NCBI RefSeq assembly: GCF_000497045.1
Contig: NW_015961990.1
Span: 310,001 to 374,000 of the forward strand
Direction of reading: 5' to 3'
DNA: 64,000 nt
DNA from: Kalmanozyma brasiliensis GHG001
Lineage: Eukaryota; Basidiomycota; Ustilaginomycetes; Ustilaginales
Shown here: positions 10,501-19,836 of the stretch, piece by piece
Numbering within the stretch: position 1 is the stretch's first letter
Layout: each line of letters begins with the position of its first letter
Made by a program: the position numbers and the translations under genes
Notes under the pieces: generated by a model
Told to the model about the DNA's origin: nothing
The model's input: only the letters and a program-made list of their open reading frames with translations
The model's database searches: none

Positions 10501-10632
10501 GTTGCTTAACGGGTCCAGCGGGTCCAGAGAATCGGGAGGTGCGTCGCCGAAGGGCTGCTGGTATCCTGATCGACCGTGGGAGCCTTGCTGACGTGACGGA
10601 GGGGAGTAGTGATCGCCGCGGTAGCTACTCAT
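7562..10632 (-). CDS. Unrecognised helical protein with Pro-rich repeats and Arg-rich tail (two exons)
   Basis: The coding sequence joins 10632-8515 and 8434-7562, giving 996 residues. The 80-nt intron (8514-8435) has donor GTAAGT and acceptor CTAG and is phase 0. Splicing carries ...IIARALM into THVPINGVSCVRIGDADR; without it the frame stops at once. Residues 1-260 are Pro/Ser/Arg-rich with two copies of a module containing RTLPPPP(N/D)H(A/G)WD and EALP. Residues 260-780 are predicted helical and resemble HEAT-like packing (for example KLITQLIEEHQGLKTLNTMR and TLVREVILKHFRS). Residues 780-880 continue helical. The last 80 residues are basic and Arg/Asp/Tyr-rich (YRSRRRDDDAYRRGRHRDEG), like nuclear RNA-associated proteins. 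I cannot name the family; an RNA-processing or transcription role is only suggested by the tail. The gene converges on the secreted repeat protein gene. Confidence 0.72.
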
Positions 10633-11311
10633 CGTTGATCGTGGAGCTGTCTGCTCGCTTGGCAGGCTGAAGGAATGGTTTTTGGACGAAGAAGGGTGTG
10701 AAGATGATCGTCGTTTGCACGCGAGGATAGCGAGATGAACGTGGGGTGAACTGGAGACGCGAGGTAATGAAGAGCCAAGGTCTCAGATCAGAGTGGCTGA
10801 AGGAACATGCGACAGAATGAGAGCTGAGAGGAAAGGAAGCAGTGCAGAGCGCCAATCGAGCAACAGTCTATCCAGACTGGCGTAGAGTGCTGCCAGAGCT
10901 GCTGCATTCAGAAGACCTCTGTCACTTCGCGTCGTTGCCACTCAGCAGTCACGCGAGCGAAACAAAGGAAGCTGAGCTCGATTTTGGTTGCTGCGCCAAA
11001 CTCTAAATCACTTCCCTTTCTTCCTGTTGCTTTGGATGCGTATTCGACCCACATGGTTTCAAAGTGTCCATCTCATTTGAACCTTGTATCGGCAGTTGCG
11101 AAAGCAGAGACTCAGCGCTGAAGTGTCCCTTTCTAAAGCGTCATTTGCAAAGGGAGAGTCTAGAATTACAAAGGTGCAGGCAAAGCGGCGAGGCGGCCCG
11201 TGCGAAACCCACCACGCAGGCAAACGCACAGACAGCAGCAAAGCCCAAGCAGTGGCTTGTCAGCCTCTGATCAAGACGAGCACACAGCCGAGGTGAGGCG
11301 CTGCAGAATCG
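10633..11311. other. Intergenic region between the helical protein gene and NAF1
   Basis: These 679 bp hold the NAF1 3' end and the promoter of the downstream minus-strand gene. The first 230 bp upstream of the 10632 ATG are purine-rich on the plus strand, so CT-rich in the direction of transcription, as in other leaders of this window. I see no gene in it. Confidence 0.45.
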
Positions 11312-14185
11312 CTACGAATTGGAAGCGCCGTGCTGGTTCTGACCGTGGCCGCTGATGCTGTTGAACGAAGGGCTCGTCGGATCGTAGCTGTCCTGCTGGG
11401 GTGTCGAAGGCGCTGCTGCGCTATTGGAGGGTGCGGCGCCGTACGCAGCTGGGCTTGCATAGCCGCCGTTTCCGTATGCGTACGCTTGAGCTGAGGTTGC
11501 ATAGTAGCCCTGATTGCTGTGGCCTGCAGTGTTGCTTGCGTTGCTCGGAGCTCCATAGTATTGCTGCTGATCCGTGTAGCCTGGGTAGTGCGAGCCAGGA
11601 TACGCTTGCGCGCTCCAGGTGTTGCCAGCATTGCCTTGACCTCCAGACGCATTCGGGGGAGCGCCATATCCTGCATGGCCGCCACCGTAGCCTCCGTAAG
11701 ACTGATGGCTCATCGAGCCTGGCGTCATGTGAATAGGTGCTGCCTGATACGATTGCTGCCCGTTCCACGCGTGCGTTGGACGTGCTGATGTCGCTGCTGG
11801 GCCGTACGAGGGCTGCCAGTGACCAGCATACGCCGGATTGTAGTGACCGCCCCCTTGAACCGCCACCGGTCCTCCCGCTGCTGAGCCGTACGCAGGAGTT
11901 CGCGCTGCGCCATAATGAGGCTGTCCTGCAGGAGGAGCCGACATATTTGGTAAGCCAGCGTGCCAGGCAGGCGAGCCCTGGTGGTGGTTGGGAGCGCCAG
12001 GATTGGCAGACGGGCCTTTCCTCATCGAAGGTGGACGATAAGCCTGCGGTGGTGACTGGGCTCCGTATGGCGACACGGCTGCGTTAGTCCTGGGGGGCGA
12101 CGAAGCGGATGACGCTGCTGTCGCCGCAGCTGCTGCGTCAACAGGCTTGGCAGGCAGACTGCTGGCTGCTGCGCTGGTCATCCTGCTGTGACCGAATCCA
12201 CTGACAGAGCTGTCTGTGCTTCCCATTCTCGATCTTGAAGCGCTACCCGAATGCTGTTCGGTGACAGCAGCTCCGTTGCCCAGCTCGTACGAGGGTCGAT
12301 GCGCGGACATCGATGCGTCAGAAGCAAAAGCTGGCTTGGAGGGCAGTCCAGCCGATGGCCTTGGTGGCAAAGAGGCGATTCCTTGCGGCGAACCGGCGCC
12401 TGATGGGACAGATCTTGCTGGGGCTGGTGGCAACGGCAAGTTTGGTCCGCCGATACTGCGCCTTGGCAAAGATGCTGGTCCATGGCCATTCGGTCGCGCA
12501 GCGGCGCCATTTGAGCCGGGACCAACATGTCCAGGCCTTTGACCAAGGGACCCATTTGCAGGGTGTCTTGGCGCATTGTTCGGTGGCTGATCCGCTCCGT
12601 GCTGCTTTTGACGTTTGTTTCCTCGAGCAGAAGGCGCAGACAGAGGGTTGCCCTGATCATCGACGTGGCCAGAGCGTATGGCTTTCGCACGGCGCTTGGC
12701 TTCCGCCTCCTGCTCGTCATCGGAATAGTCGATCTCGTCTTCGGCCACCTCTTCGTCCCACATGTTGCTCGCGTCGCTTCCTTTCATCTGTCGAAGCAGC
12801 TGCGTCAAGACGTACGTGCTCTGACTGGGAAGGTAGAAGACCGTCTCGCCAGGTTTGACCAGCTCGCGGTCGATCGCCGCTGCCGAAGCGAAGCGGATCG
12901 AGTACATAGGGTTGTGAATCGACCCAAAAGTCTCGAACACGAGACCGAGCACTTTGCCGTCCTCGAAGCAGAGCAAGCTACCCGTGTCGAGTACGCTGTA
13001 CTCGCCTTGACGCTCTCCCTGACGGCCTGTGCTATCGATGGGGACGGAGGCGCCGCTGGCGGACGCACCATCGGCTTGCTTGTTTTGGTGAACATCCTGT
13101 TCCACCACGACAACACTGTCTACGATGGAGTGCACCTTGCCGAGCTTGCGTAGAGTCAGCTTCTCCGCTTCTGAGAGCTCTTGTGTTGCTGGCTGGTCCA
13201 CCTGCGGAGCGAGAATCTCGTTCTTGGTGACTGGCGCTGTGCTGCCACTCGGTCCGCCCCCTTCTTCATCGTCATCGTCATCGGCTGCCAGGGCGACGGC
13301 TGCCTTGACATTGTCGTCGTCATCATCGTCATCATCGGATGAATCGCTGCTCGAAGATCCCGAATCGGAGCTGGACTCGTCATCGCTATCGTCAGCGTCG
13401 CCAGCGTCGTCACCGTCGGCAAGCGGCTTTGCATCTGCCACCGCGCTGACCTGCTCGGAACTTGTCGCTGTCGGTGAGTTGACCGCAGAGTCGGCTTTCG
13501 GCCGGCGTGAAACGAGCCCAGAGATGGAAGAAAGGGCTTTCTGCAGCAACGTCTTGGTCTCTGGGTGCTGGCTCTGTTCGGCGGCTGCTTTCACCTCATC
13601 GATTCCAGTGCTTGACTGGACGAGTTTTTCGAGCTCATCCTCTGCCTTGCGCTTTTCTCCGCGCTGTTCCTGTGGTGCTGACGGGTCCTCTGCGATCTCG
13701 TCATCGCCAAAGCCTGGTGGTAACGCTTCGCGCTGCTGTCCCGAGGATGCTCTTGCTTGAGCCACAAGCTCTCGCAGTGCTTGCATCGAAGAAGCAGCGT
13801 CTTGGGCAGCTCCAGTACTGACGATGTGTTCCATATCGGGAGGAACAAAGTCGGTATCATCCTCCTCTACTGTGGTGGATTCTTCTGTTGCTTTCGTTGT
13901 GGCCGCTGCTGGTGTTTCGACATTCTCGAAGGATGGCCCTGATGGCGGAACTGATGCATCTGTGCTGGCCTCCGCAGCAGCTTCTGTTATCAAGGCTGCA
14001 TCAATCGGCACAGTGGATTCTACTGTGGTTGTTGGAATCTCGGTGGAAGTGGATAGCGATGGATTTGTGGGTACCTCTGCGTCTGCTCCGGTTACTGGCG
14101 GGGCGGGGCTGGGTATAGAGTCATGTTGGGATGAGACGCTGCTGACGGCCTGTGGCTCGAGTGACGGTCCTGAATCCTCTGCCAT
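11312..14185 (-). CDS. NAF1: H/ACA ribonucleoprotein assembly factor Naf1
   Basis: The 957-residue protein starts MAEDSGPSLEPQ at 14185. The frame stays open 80 codons further upstream, but that part reads like untranslated leader and would intrude on the LCL2 promoter. The N-terminal third is acidic and Ser-rich, with a long Asp run near residue 280. A Gar1/Naf1 RNA-binding core follows at about 340-475: LRKLGKVHSIVDSVVVVEQD, LLCFEDGKVLGLVFETFG, NPMYSIRF and TVFYLPSQSTYVLTQLL, ending in the acidic DEIDYSDDEQ. The C-terminal half is Pro/Gly/Tyr/Ala-rich low complexity. Naf1 brings Cbf5 and associated core proteins to nascent H/ACA snoRNAs and is later replaced by Gar1. Gar1 is the alternative, but it lacks the large acidic and low-complexity extensions and is only about 200 residues. 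Confidence 0.9.
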   Translation of the reverse strand: MAEDSGPSLEPQAVSSVSSQHDSIPSPAPPVTGADAEVPTNPSLSTSTEIPTTTVESTVPIDAALITEAAAEASTDASVPPSGPSFENVETPAAATTKATEESTTVEEDDTDFVPPDMEHIVSTGAAQDAASSMQALRELVAQARASSGQQREALPPGFGDDEIAEDPSAPQEQRGEKRKAEDELEKLVQSSTGIDEVKAAAEQSQHPETKTLLQKALSSISGLVSRRPKADSAVNSPTATSSEQVSAVADAKPLADGDDAGDADDSDDESSSDSGSSSSDSSDDDDDDDDNVKAAVALAADDDDDEEGGGPSGSTAPVTKNEILAPQVDQPATQELSEAEKLTLRKLGKVHSIVDSVVVVEQDVHQNKQADGASASGASVPIDSTGRQGERQGEYSVLDTGSLLCFEDGKVLGLVFETFGSIHNPMYSIRFASAAAIDRELVKPGETVFYLPSQSTYVLTQLLRQMKGSDASNMWDEEVAEDEIDYSDDEQEAEAKRRAKAIRSGHVDDQGNPLSAPSARGNKRQKQHGADQPPNNAPRHPANGSLGQRPGHVGPGSNGAAARPNGHGPASLPRRSIGGPNLPLPPAPARSVPSGAGSPQGIASLPPRPSAGLPSKPAFASDASMSAHRPSYELGNGAAVTEQHSGSASRSRMGSTDSSVSGFGHSRMTSAAASSLPAKPVDAAAAATAASSASSPPRTNAAVSPYGAQSPPQAYRPPSMRKGPSANPGAPNHHQGSPAWHAGLPNMSAPPAGQPHYGAARTPAYGSAAGGPVAVQGGGHYNPAYAGHWQPSYGPAATSARPTHAWNGQQSYQAAPIHMTPGSMSHQSYGGYGGGHAGYGAPPNASGGQGNAGNTWSAQAYPGSHYPGYTDQQQYYGAPSNASNTAGHSNQGYYATSAQAYAYGNGGYASPAAYGAAPSNSAAAPSTPQQDSYDPTSPSFNSISGHGQNQHGASNS

Positions 14186-14495
14186 CTTGTGCAGACCTTT
14201 GCTGTCGACTGCTTTGTGTCCGGGGAAGGTGATGAAGGACTGAAAGAAGGGAGAGTGTCTCACGGCTGGTGGAAGAAGAGCGAGCCAAATTTTGTGCTTG
14301 ACCTCATCCACTTTCAAAAAATTCCACTTTTCAGGGTCTGATTTCCCGAACCTCGGAAGACGGGGCAGCCTTGCTGAGCATCCACGCAGCCGCGTGCTCA
14401 AGCCCACCGACCCCACGAGCAACACCCCTCATCCTAAACCAACTAATCCTCTAGCTACGAAGACGATTGCAGCAAAGAGGCACACATTGTCAAAG
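14186..14495. promoter_or_regulatory. Divergent promoter region NAF1 / LCL2
   Basis: A 310-bp region lies between the oppositely transcribed NAF1 (start 14185) and LCL2 (start 14496). No TATA box is evident. No other gene fits. Confidence 0.5.
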
Positions 14496-15028
14496 ATGTC
14501 AAGGTTATCGGTGGCTTCGTTGGCATTCGCGCTTCTTCTGGTCATCAAGATGCTCCTGCTGGCCCCGGTCCAAGCCCAGTTCTTCCAGCAGTTCTTTGGC
14601 GGCAATGGAGGCGGATCGATGTTCGGATCACGAGAGCAAGAACCTCCTCCGGTAAGTCGGAGCTCAGAAACTCTCTCCCTTCAGTCGCTCGCCGTGCTGA
14701 CTTATTCGATCGTTGATTCTCGTCTTGTCTGCTGCAACAGGCGGGAGATGCAAGCTGGTTCGAAGCAAGAGTCGACGCCGCCCAATGCACACAATATCTC
14801 TGTCCTCGAACACTCTCGTGCGTCTCGAAGCCATCGCACTGCCCGTGTCCCTTCCCACAGCAAATTCGCTGCTCGTACAAGGACGCAAGCTCATCTGCCA
14901 AGGACCACGTGGACCGAGCTGGCGGCACATTCGATGGCGTAGACGCAGCGCTGGATTTGGGTGGAACCTTCTGCGTCACCGCTGAGAGCTGCGAGGAGGT
15001 CGACAGAATCCTTCAAGCAAAAGCATAG
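14496..15028 (+). CDS. LCL2: Lcl2-like small secretory-pathway protein (two exons)
   Basis: The exons are 14496-14651 and 14741-15028, separated by an 89-nt intron (GTAAGT ... CAACAG, phase 0); the product has 147 residues. Exon 1 encodes a signal peptide (hydrophobic core LAFALLLVIKMLLLAPVQA) followed by QFFQQFFGG. Exon 2 carries the conserved cysteine core: CTQYLCPRTLSCVSKPSHCPC, then further Cys (IRCSYKD, TFCVTAESC). The signal peptide, the FFxxFF start and the CxxYLCPxTLxCVxxPxHCPCP core match the fungal long chronological lifespan protein 2 family, small proteins of the secretory pathway tied genetically to ER-associated degradation. It is divergent from NAF1 and convergent with the AN1-finger gene. 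Confidence 0.85.
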
Positions 15029-15183
15029 TCATATCTATATCCTTTCCCTGCGTCAATGTCACGTTCTGATCTCAAAGGTCGCCCGCTGTGTTGGAACTGG
15101 ATGCTGTGCTGAGATTGAGTGTTGAGATGCGTGGGTATCATTGTGCGAGTGCAAACATAGCTAAGCTATGGAGAAAGTATGGT

Positions 15184-15675
15184 TCATGTCTTGCGGTTGG
15201 GAAAGTTTTTGGCGAGAATGGCAGCTGCCTTCTTCTTGCGGTCGTCGATGGCTTTGAGCTTGAGCTGGCCCTCGGTGAGAGGCGCTGCGGCCGTACAACC
15301 GTGGCTGGAAGCTGAGCGGTGAGTGGCACAGAAGAGGCCCTTGCATCGTTCACAGCGGGGAGCTGCGTGTGTGAATGCTCTTCTTGGCGGTTCTCGGGCC
15401 TTTAGTTCCGCTGCAGGCTGCTTCTGCACCTCAAAACTGAGCTTCTTGCAGCCTTGCTTCTGACACGGTAGACGGCCGGACGAGCCTGTGGTTGCTATGC
15501 GTCGGAGAAGCTCGTCATCGTCGAGCACCTTGCTCGTCGACGCTGCCTTGGCGCAATGGTGCTGCTCTGGCAGAAAGTGTGACTCGCAGTAGGTGGTGGT
15601 GCACAATGGGCAGGAGACTGGAAGGAAAGAAAGGCGTCCACAGGTGGAGAAGGTGCAATGGTCGCCAATCTCCAT
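15184..15675 (-). CDS. Two-AN1-zinc-finger protein (Cuz1/ZFAND1-like)
   Basis: One exon encodes 163 residues. Finger 1 uses C7, C12, C22, C25, C30, H33, H39 and C41. Finger 2 uses C71, C76, C108, C111, C116, H119, H125 and C127, with a longer loop between the second and third ligands. Both follow the AN1 spacing C-x4-C-xn-C-x2-C-x4-C-x2-H-x5-H-x-C. The C-terminus is a short basic helix (KAIDDRKKKAAAILAKNF). Cuz1/ZFAND1 and ZFAND2 proteins link Cdc48/p97 and the proteasome during arsenite or proteotoxic stress. This protein has no ubiquitin-like domain after the fingers, so it is shorter than yeast Cuz1. The AN1 call is firm; the orthology is tentative. Confidence 0.85.
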   Translation of the reverse strand: MEIGDHCTFSTCGRLSFLPVSCPLCTTTYCESHFLPEQHHCAKAASTSKVLDDDELLRRIATTGSSGRLPCQKQGCKKLSFEVQKQPAAELKAREPPRRAFTHAAPRCERCKGLFCATHRSASSHGCTAAAPLTEGQLKLKAIDDRKKKAAAILAKNFPNRKT

Positions 15676-16222
15676 CGTGGACCCGCCGCGTGCTAGGATC
15701 TGCCGGTCGTTCCTGGATCCTGGACAGGCTGGCTTGTATACAGAAGGATTGAGATGCTTCTCGAAAGCTCAGTGAGCCTTGTACCCCCGGCGTTACGATG
15801 GAGGTAAAGTGTTGGTCTCGAACTTGTGGTGAGCGTGCGGAAGGACGGCTATGCAGAGGCACAGGGTTTAACAACAGCGGAAGAAAATCGAGCTAAAGTC
15901 CGATCGAGGCTCAGTTGAAAGAAGAGCGGATCGGGTCTCTGACGTGCTTGACTGCTCAAAGCATTCGCCGGCCAGGAAATGTTCGAAAGCTTTTGTTTTT
16001 GGAACGCGATGGAGCGCCGTCTTTCGGCCACTTTTGCCAGAAGAAGGCAGCAGCCTGTGTGTGAGTGCGGCCCGTGAGCAACACTTCTTGCAGAAGGATT
16101 CGAGTGGGACGGGCGGCGAACGCACGTTCAATCGTGCAGTCGCGTATATAATCTCAGACGCTGATCGCCGCTTCCTTCTCGCATATCTCATCCATCGAAT
16201 CACCCACACATACACATTCAAA
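15676..16222. promoter_or_regulatory. Divergent promoter region, AN1-finger gene / thioredoxin
   Basis: This 547-bp region feeds two small stress-related genes in opposite directions. A TATA box near 16145 serves thioredoxin. I see no other gene. Shared control of the two genes would be plausible but is not shown by the sequence. Confidence 0.5.
16144..16152 (+). promoter_or_regulatory. TATA box of the thioredoxin gene
   Basis: GTATATAAT lies 71 bp upstream of the thioredoxin ATG at 16223. It is the best TATA match of the window and predicts a short 5' UTR of about 40 nt, ending in the A-rich context TTCAAAATG. Confidence 0.65.
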
Positions 16223-16842
16223 ATGGTTGTCAAGTCTATCGAGTCCTACGAGGAGTTCCAGAGCCTCGTAAGTGTAGCATTGTGCTGCCTGTGCCGTGCA
16301 GCCTGGCAGTGAACCACGGGAATCTCTTCTATGCGCATGATTCGACTGACACGCCCTGCCTTCTCCTTGTTACTTCACCTCACCGTTACACAGATCTCTG
16401 GCGACAAGGCCATCGTCATCGATTTCTGGGCCACCTGGTGCGGTCCTTGCAAGGTCATCGGCCCCATCTTTGAGAAGATCTCGGACACCCCCGCTGGTGA
16501 GATGCTCGGCTTCTACAAGGTCGACGTCGACGTCCAAGAGAAGATCGCTCAGGAGGTCGGTATCCAGGCCATGCCCACGTTCGTCTTCTTCAACAAGGGT
16601 CAGCCCGTCAAGAAAGTCGTCGGTGCCAACCCCCAGGCTCTCCAGGTGAGTTCAATATTCTGCTGCAGGTGGCGACGTAGGCGAGCTTTCTGTTTCTCGA
16701 TCAGAGCAGAAGCTCGCTCAGTCTGCGCGCTGCTCTATCCGCTGCGATGTGCAACATACCACTGACGCTTTTCTATACCGCACCCCTCTTTGCTTTGCAT
16801 CTGTCTTAGGCTGGTATCACCGAGGTCTCGAGCTCTCTTTAG
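16223..16842 (+). CDS. TRX1: Thioredoxin (three exons)
   Basis: The exons are 16223-16267, 16394-16645 and 16810-16842. The introns are 126 and 164 nt with GTAAGT...ACAG and GTGAGT...TTAG borders, both phase 0. The product is 109 residues. It has the active site WCGPC at residues 30-34, the cis-proline segment AMPTF, and the fold ending VVGANPQALQ-AGITEVSSSL. There is no targeting extension, so it should be the cytosolic dithiol reductase that is reduced by thioredoxin reductase and serves peroxiredoxin, methionine sulfoxide reductase and ribonucleotide reductase. The first intron falls after codon 15. Confidence 0.95.
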
Positions 16843-18237
16843 AGGCGCTGCAGATACAGCATCTTTCAATTTACCGCGACCCGATTCGCGAGCTTTTCTG
16901 CCCTTACGGTATTACTGTCTGTGCATGCTGATCTGTACAGATTGAGGAGCGACTTATCAGATCAACGAGACGCCCGTATGGACGCTGCAAGGTCTTCCTC
17001 AGTGACAATCGATGCTGATTGCGAAATCTTCGTAATCGGGCAACTTTGCGATACAATCGCGAGATCAGCTTTTATCGCACGAAACGAGCTAGATAGCACG
17101 TCGAGAGCCTGATGCGGCTTTAGCCGGAAGTCACCTTTGCGCCGCTTCAGCGCCCGTTACCAAAAGCAAACTTCTCGCTCGCTCGCCCTCCGTACCGGCA
17201 GCGACCCGCTCGTGACTTCTGACGTCGATGCCCGCTCGGTTGCAAGCCCTCTTCTCGACTTTTGATTTTTAGCGGGCGGGTGCTTCGGTCTGGACGGTCT
17301 CCCATCTTGTTCTTGGCCCGACATGAGCGCTCGCTGCAGGGCAGATCTCTCCAAGCAAGCGCCTTCTGTACGACCAACGCCTTTGCCCCGCGCCCTAGAA
17401 CGTTTGCTGACAAGCACGCTCGGCCTTCGCTTGCTCCCAGAGACGAAGCGGTATGACGATCGAGCTGGCTTCAAGAGAAGTTGCCTTGGACGACAAGAGG
17501 CTGCGATAGCAACAACATCGATCAGGCGGGCAGACAATAACCACCCAAAGGCAGCGTCTGGTCTCATCCAATCAAAAGCTCGGGCTTTTGAAGTCGAAGA
17601 TTGTTTTGCGTCGATAGAGAAGATTCATCTGGCTTGGGAAACGGACGGACGGGTGACATTCCGGCAAAGTGAAGTCGTGAATGAGCGGGCGGCTGCTGGC
17701 CTTGAAACCGGGTCAGAGAGCATCCAAAGTGACTTTATCTCCTCTTGATCCGTCCAAAAATTCGCGGCAGCAGGTCAGTGTCTGGAGCCAAGTGCGGTGG
17801 AGGTTGGTTGGTGCGTGCATGCATGGCCTGCAGCCCCGCCTTTTTGCTCACGCATTTCACGCTCTTGCCCCCTTCGCGAGTTGCCGAATCTATCCGTTCA
17901 ACAGGCATCTGAGCGCTCTCCTCGCTCCAAAAAGGTGACCGCTTCCCCGGCTCTCCAGCCGGAAGTCTGCCTGCCCTCTCCACACAGTCTTTTGTGGGTC
18001 AGGCTCGCACAAGGCAGCATAGCGTCAACGATCGAGAGGTCCCATCTCGCCTTCTGCTGCCTCAGAGTATATAGATCAGGCAGGCCCGCACCTTCTTCCT
18101 TTTCTGCATTCACACACGTCCCATCCCCCTTCATCGCTGCATACTTCATCCTCTCGCAGCTTCCATTTCAGTTTCCACCAGAAACAGCAAACCCGTATCG
18201 CACTTCCTCAACACCCAAAAGAAACAGCATCGTCATC
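16843..18237. other. Intergenic region: thioredoxin 3' flank and malate synthase promoter
   Basis: The 1.4 kb holds no convincing gene. Frames at 17157-17567 (minus) and 17323-17748 (plus) are short, overlapping and lack features. The malate synthase frame is open back to 17797, but that part contains a TATA box and reads like promoter. The last 100 bp are pyrimidine-rich with CCACC and CATC runs, a typical leader. Confidence 0.5.
18067..18074 (+). promoter_or_regulatory. TATA box of the malate synthase gene
   Basis: GTATATAG lies about 165 bp before the ATG at 18238, implying a leader of roughly 130 nt that is strongly CT-rich. Glyoxylate-cycle genes are usually induced by acetate or fatty acids; I did not find a defined carbon-source element that I would trust. 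Confidence 0.5.
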
Positions 18238-19836
18238 ATGTCCGTCGAAGGCGTCCGCGTGCTCGGCAAGATCGAGGGTGAGCAGGCTTCCATCCTCACC
18301 CCCGAGGCGCTCAAGTACCTCGCTGTGCTCCACCGATCGTTCGAGAGCACTCGTCAGTCGCTCCTCAAGGCACGATCGCTCCGTCAGTCGAGGTTCGACG
18401 GCGGCGCTCTGCCCGACTTCCTCCCCGAGACCGCCCACATCCGAAACAACCCTACTTGGCAATGTGCTCCCCCCGCACCTGGTCTTCGTGACCGCCGAGT
18501 CGAGATCACGGGCCCCGTCGACAAGAAGATGGTCATCAACGCTCTCAACTCGGGCGCCTACACCTACATGGCCGATTTTGAGGACTCGACCTCCCCTACC
18601 TGGGCCAACCTCATGGACGGTCAGGTCAACATGCGTGCCGCTATCCACCGCACCATTGACTTCAAGCAGAGCAACGGCAAGGAGTACAAGCTCAAGCCCC
18701 TGGGACAGACGGCTGTCCTGCTCGTCCGCCCTCGTGGCTGGCACTTGAACGAGGAGCACATTGTCGTCGACGGCAAGCCCATGTCGGGTTCGCTCGTCGA
18801 CTTCGGTCTCTACTTCTTCCACAACGCCCACGAGCTCGTCCGAACCGGCTTCGGTCCTTACTTCTACCTGCCCAAGATGGAGAGCCACCTGGAGGCTCGT
18901 CTTTGGAACGACGTGTTCAACCTCTCGCAGGACTACATCAAGATGCAGCGCGGCACCATCCGTGGCACCGTCCTCATTGAGACCATCACGGCCGCCTTTG
19001 AGATGGACGAGATCCTGTACGAGCTGCGCCAGCACTCGTCGGGTCTCAACTGTGGTCGATGGGACTACATCTTCTCGTTCATCAAGCGTCAGCGCTACAA
19101 CAGCGGCTCGATCCTCCCCGACCGTGCGGCTGTGACCATGACGTCGCCGTTCATGCAGGCGTACGTCAACCTGCTCATCCAGACGTGCCACAAGCGTGGT
19201 GTTGCCGCGATTGGTGGTATGGCTGCTCAGATTCCCATCAAGGACAACCCGCAGGCCAACGACGCTGCCATGGAGAAGGTGCGTGCTGACAAGCTGCGCG
19301 AGGTGCAGGCGGGTCACGACGGCACCTGGGTTGCTCACCCTGCCCTTGTCAAGATCGCCCTCGAGATCTTTGACAAGAACATGCTGGGTCCCAATCAGTA
19401 CCACGTCCGTCGCGAGGAGGTCAAGGTGTCTGCGCTCGACCTGCTCAACTCGAACGTCCCCGGTCAGATCACCGAGGCGGGTGTGCGTTCCAACGTGGCC
19501 GCTCTGCTTGTTTACTGCGCCAACTGGCTCAACGGTCTCGGCTGTGTGCCCGTTGCCAACATGATGGAGGACGCGGCTACGGGTGAGATCTCGCGTCTGG
19601 GTCTCTGGTCGTGGGTGTACCACAAGCAGAAGACCGCCGAGGGCAACGAGATCACTCCTGCCTACGTCGACCGCATCCTGGACGAGGAGGCGGCCAAGGT
19701 GTCCAAGATCGGCGCCAGCGTCGAGAAGGCCAAGCGCTACATTGCTGACCAGGTCCGCGCCCCGGCTCCGGATGAGTTCTTGACCTCGGCCCTCTACTCG
19801 CACCTCCCCCACCAGCACGCCCCCGCCCGCATCTGA
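18238..19836 (+). CDS. MLS1: Malate synthase (glyoxylate cycle)
   Basis: The 532-residue protein starts [12 protein letters not shown] at 18238. It carries the malate synthase signature around residues 264-280 ([18 protein letters not shown]), the substrate region [13 protein letters not shown], and [13 protein letters not shown]. Length and order match the type A enzyme of fungi. It condenses acetyl-CoA with glyoxylate to give malate, letting the fungus grow on C2 compounds and fatty acids, normally in peroxisomes. The C-terminus is APARI: not SKL and only a weak match to a PTS1 tripeptide, so location is uncertain. Codon use is strongly biased, as in a highly expressed gene, which also produces a long open frame on the opposite strand. 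Confidence 0.95.
   Translation: MSVEGVRVLGKIEGEQASILTPEALKYLAVLHRSFESTRQSLLKARSLRQSRFDGGALPDFLPETAHIRNNPTWQCAPPAPGLRDRRVEITGPVDKKMVINALNSGAYTYMADFEDSTSPTWANLMDGQVNMRAAIHRTIDFKQSNGKEYKLKPLGQTAVLLVRPRGWHLNEEHIVVDGKPMSGSLVDFGLYFFHNAHELVRTGFGPYFYLPKMESHLEARLWNDVFNLSQDYIKMQRGTIRGTVLIETITAAFEMDEILYELRQHSSGLNCGRWDYIFSFIKRQRYNSGSILPDRAAVTMTSPFMQAYVNLLIQTCHKRGVAAIGGMAAQIPIKDNPQANDAAMEKVRADKLREVQAGHDGTWVAHPALVKIALEIFDKNMLGPNQYHVRREEVKVSALDLLNSNVPGQITEAGVRSNVAALLVYCANWLNGLGCVPVANMMEDAATGEISRLGLWSWVYHKQKTAEGNEITPAYVDRILDEEAAKVSKIGASVEKAKRYIADQVRAPAPDEFLTSALYSHLPHQHAPARI

Noticed and set aside
14186..14425. 80-codon N-terminal extension of Naf1
   Set aside because: Would reach into the divergent LCL2 promoter; sequence has leader-like composition.
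17797..18237. In-frame extension upstream of malate synthase
   Set aside because: Contains the TATA box and leader; malate synthase family length fits the 18238 start.
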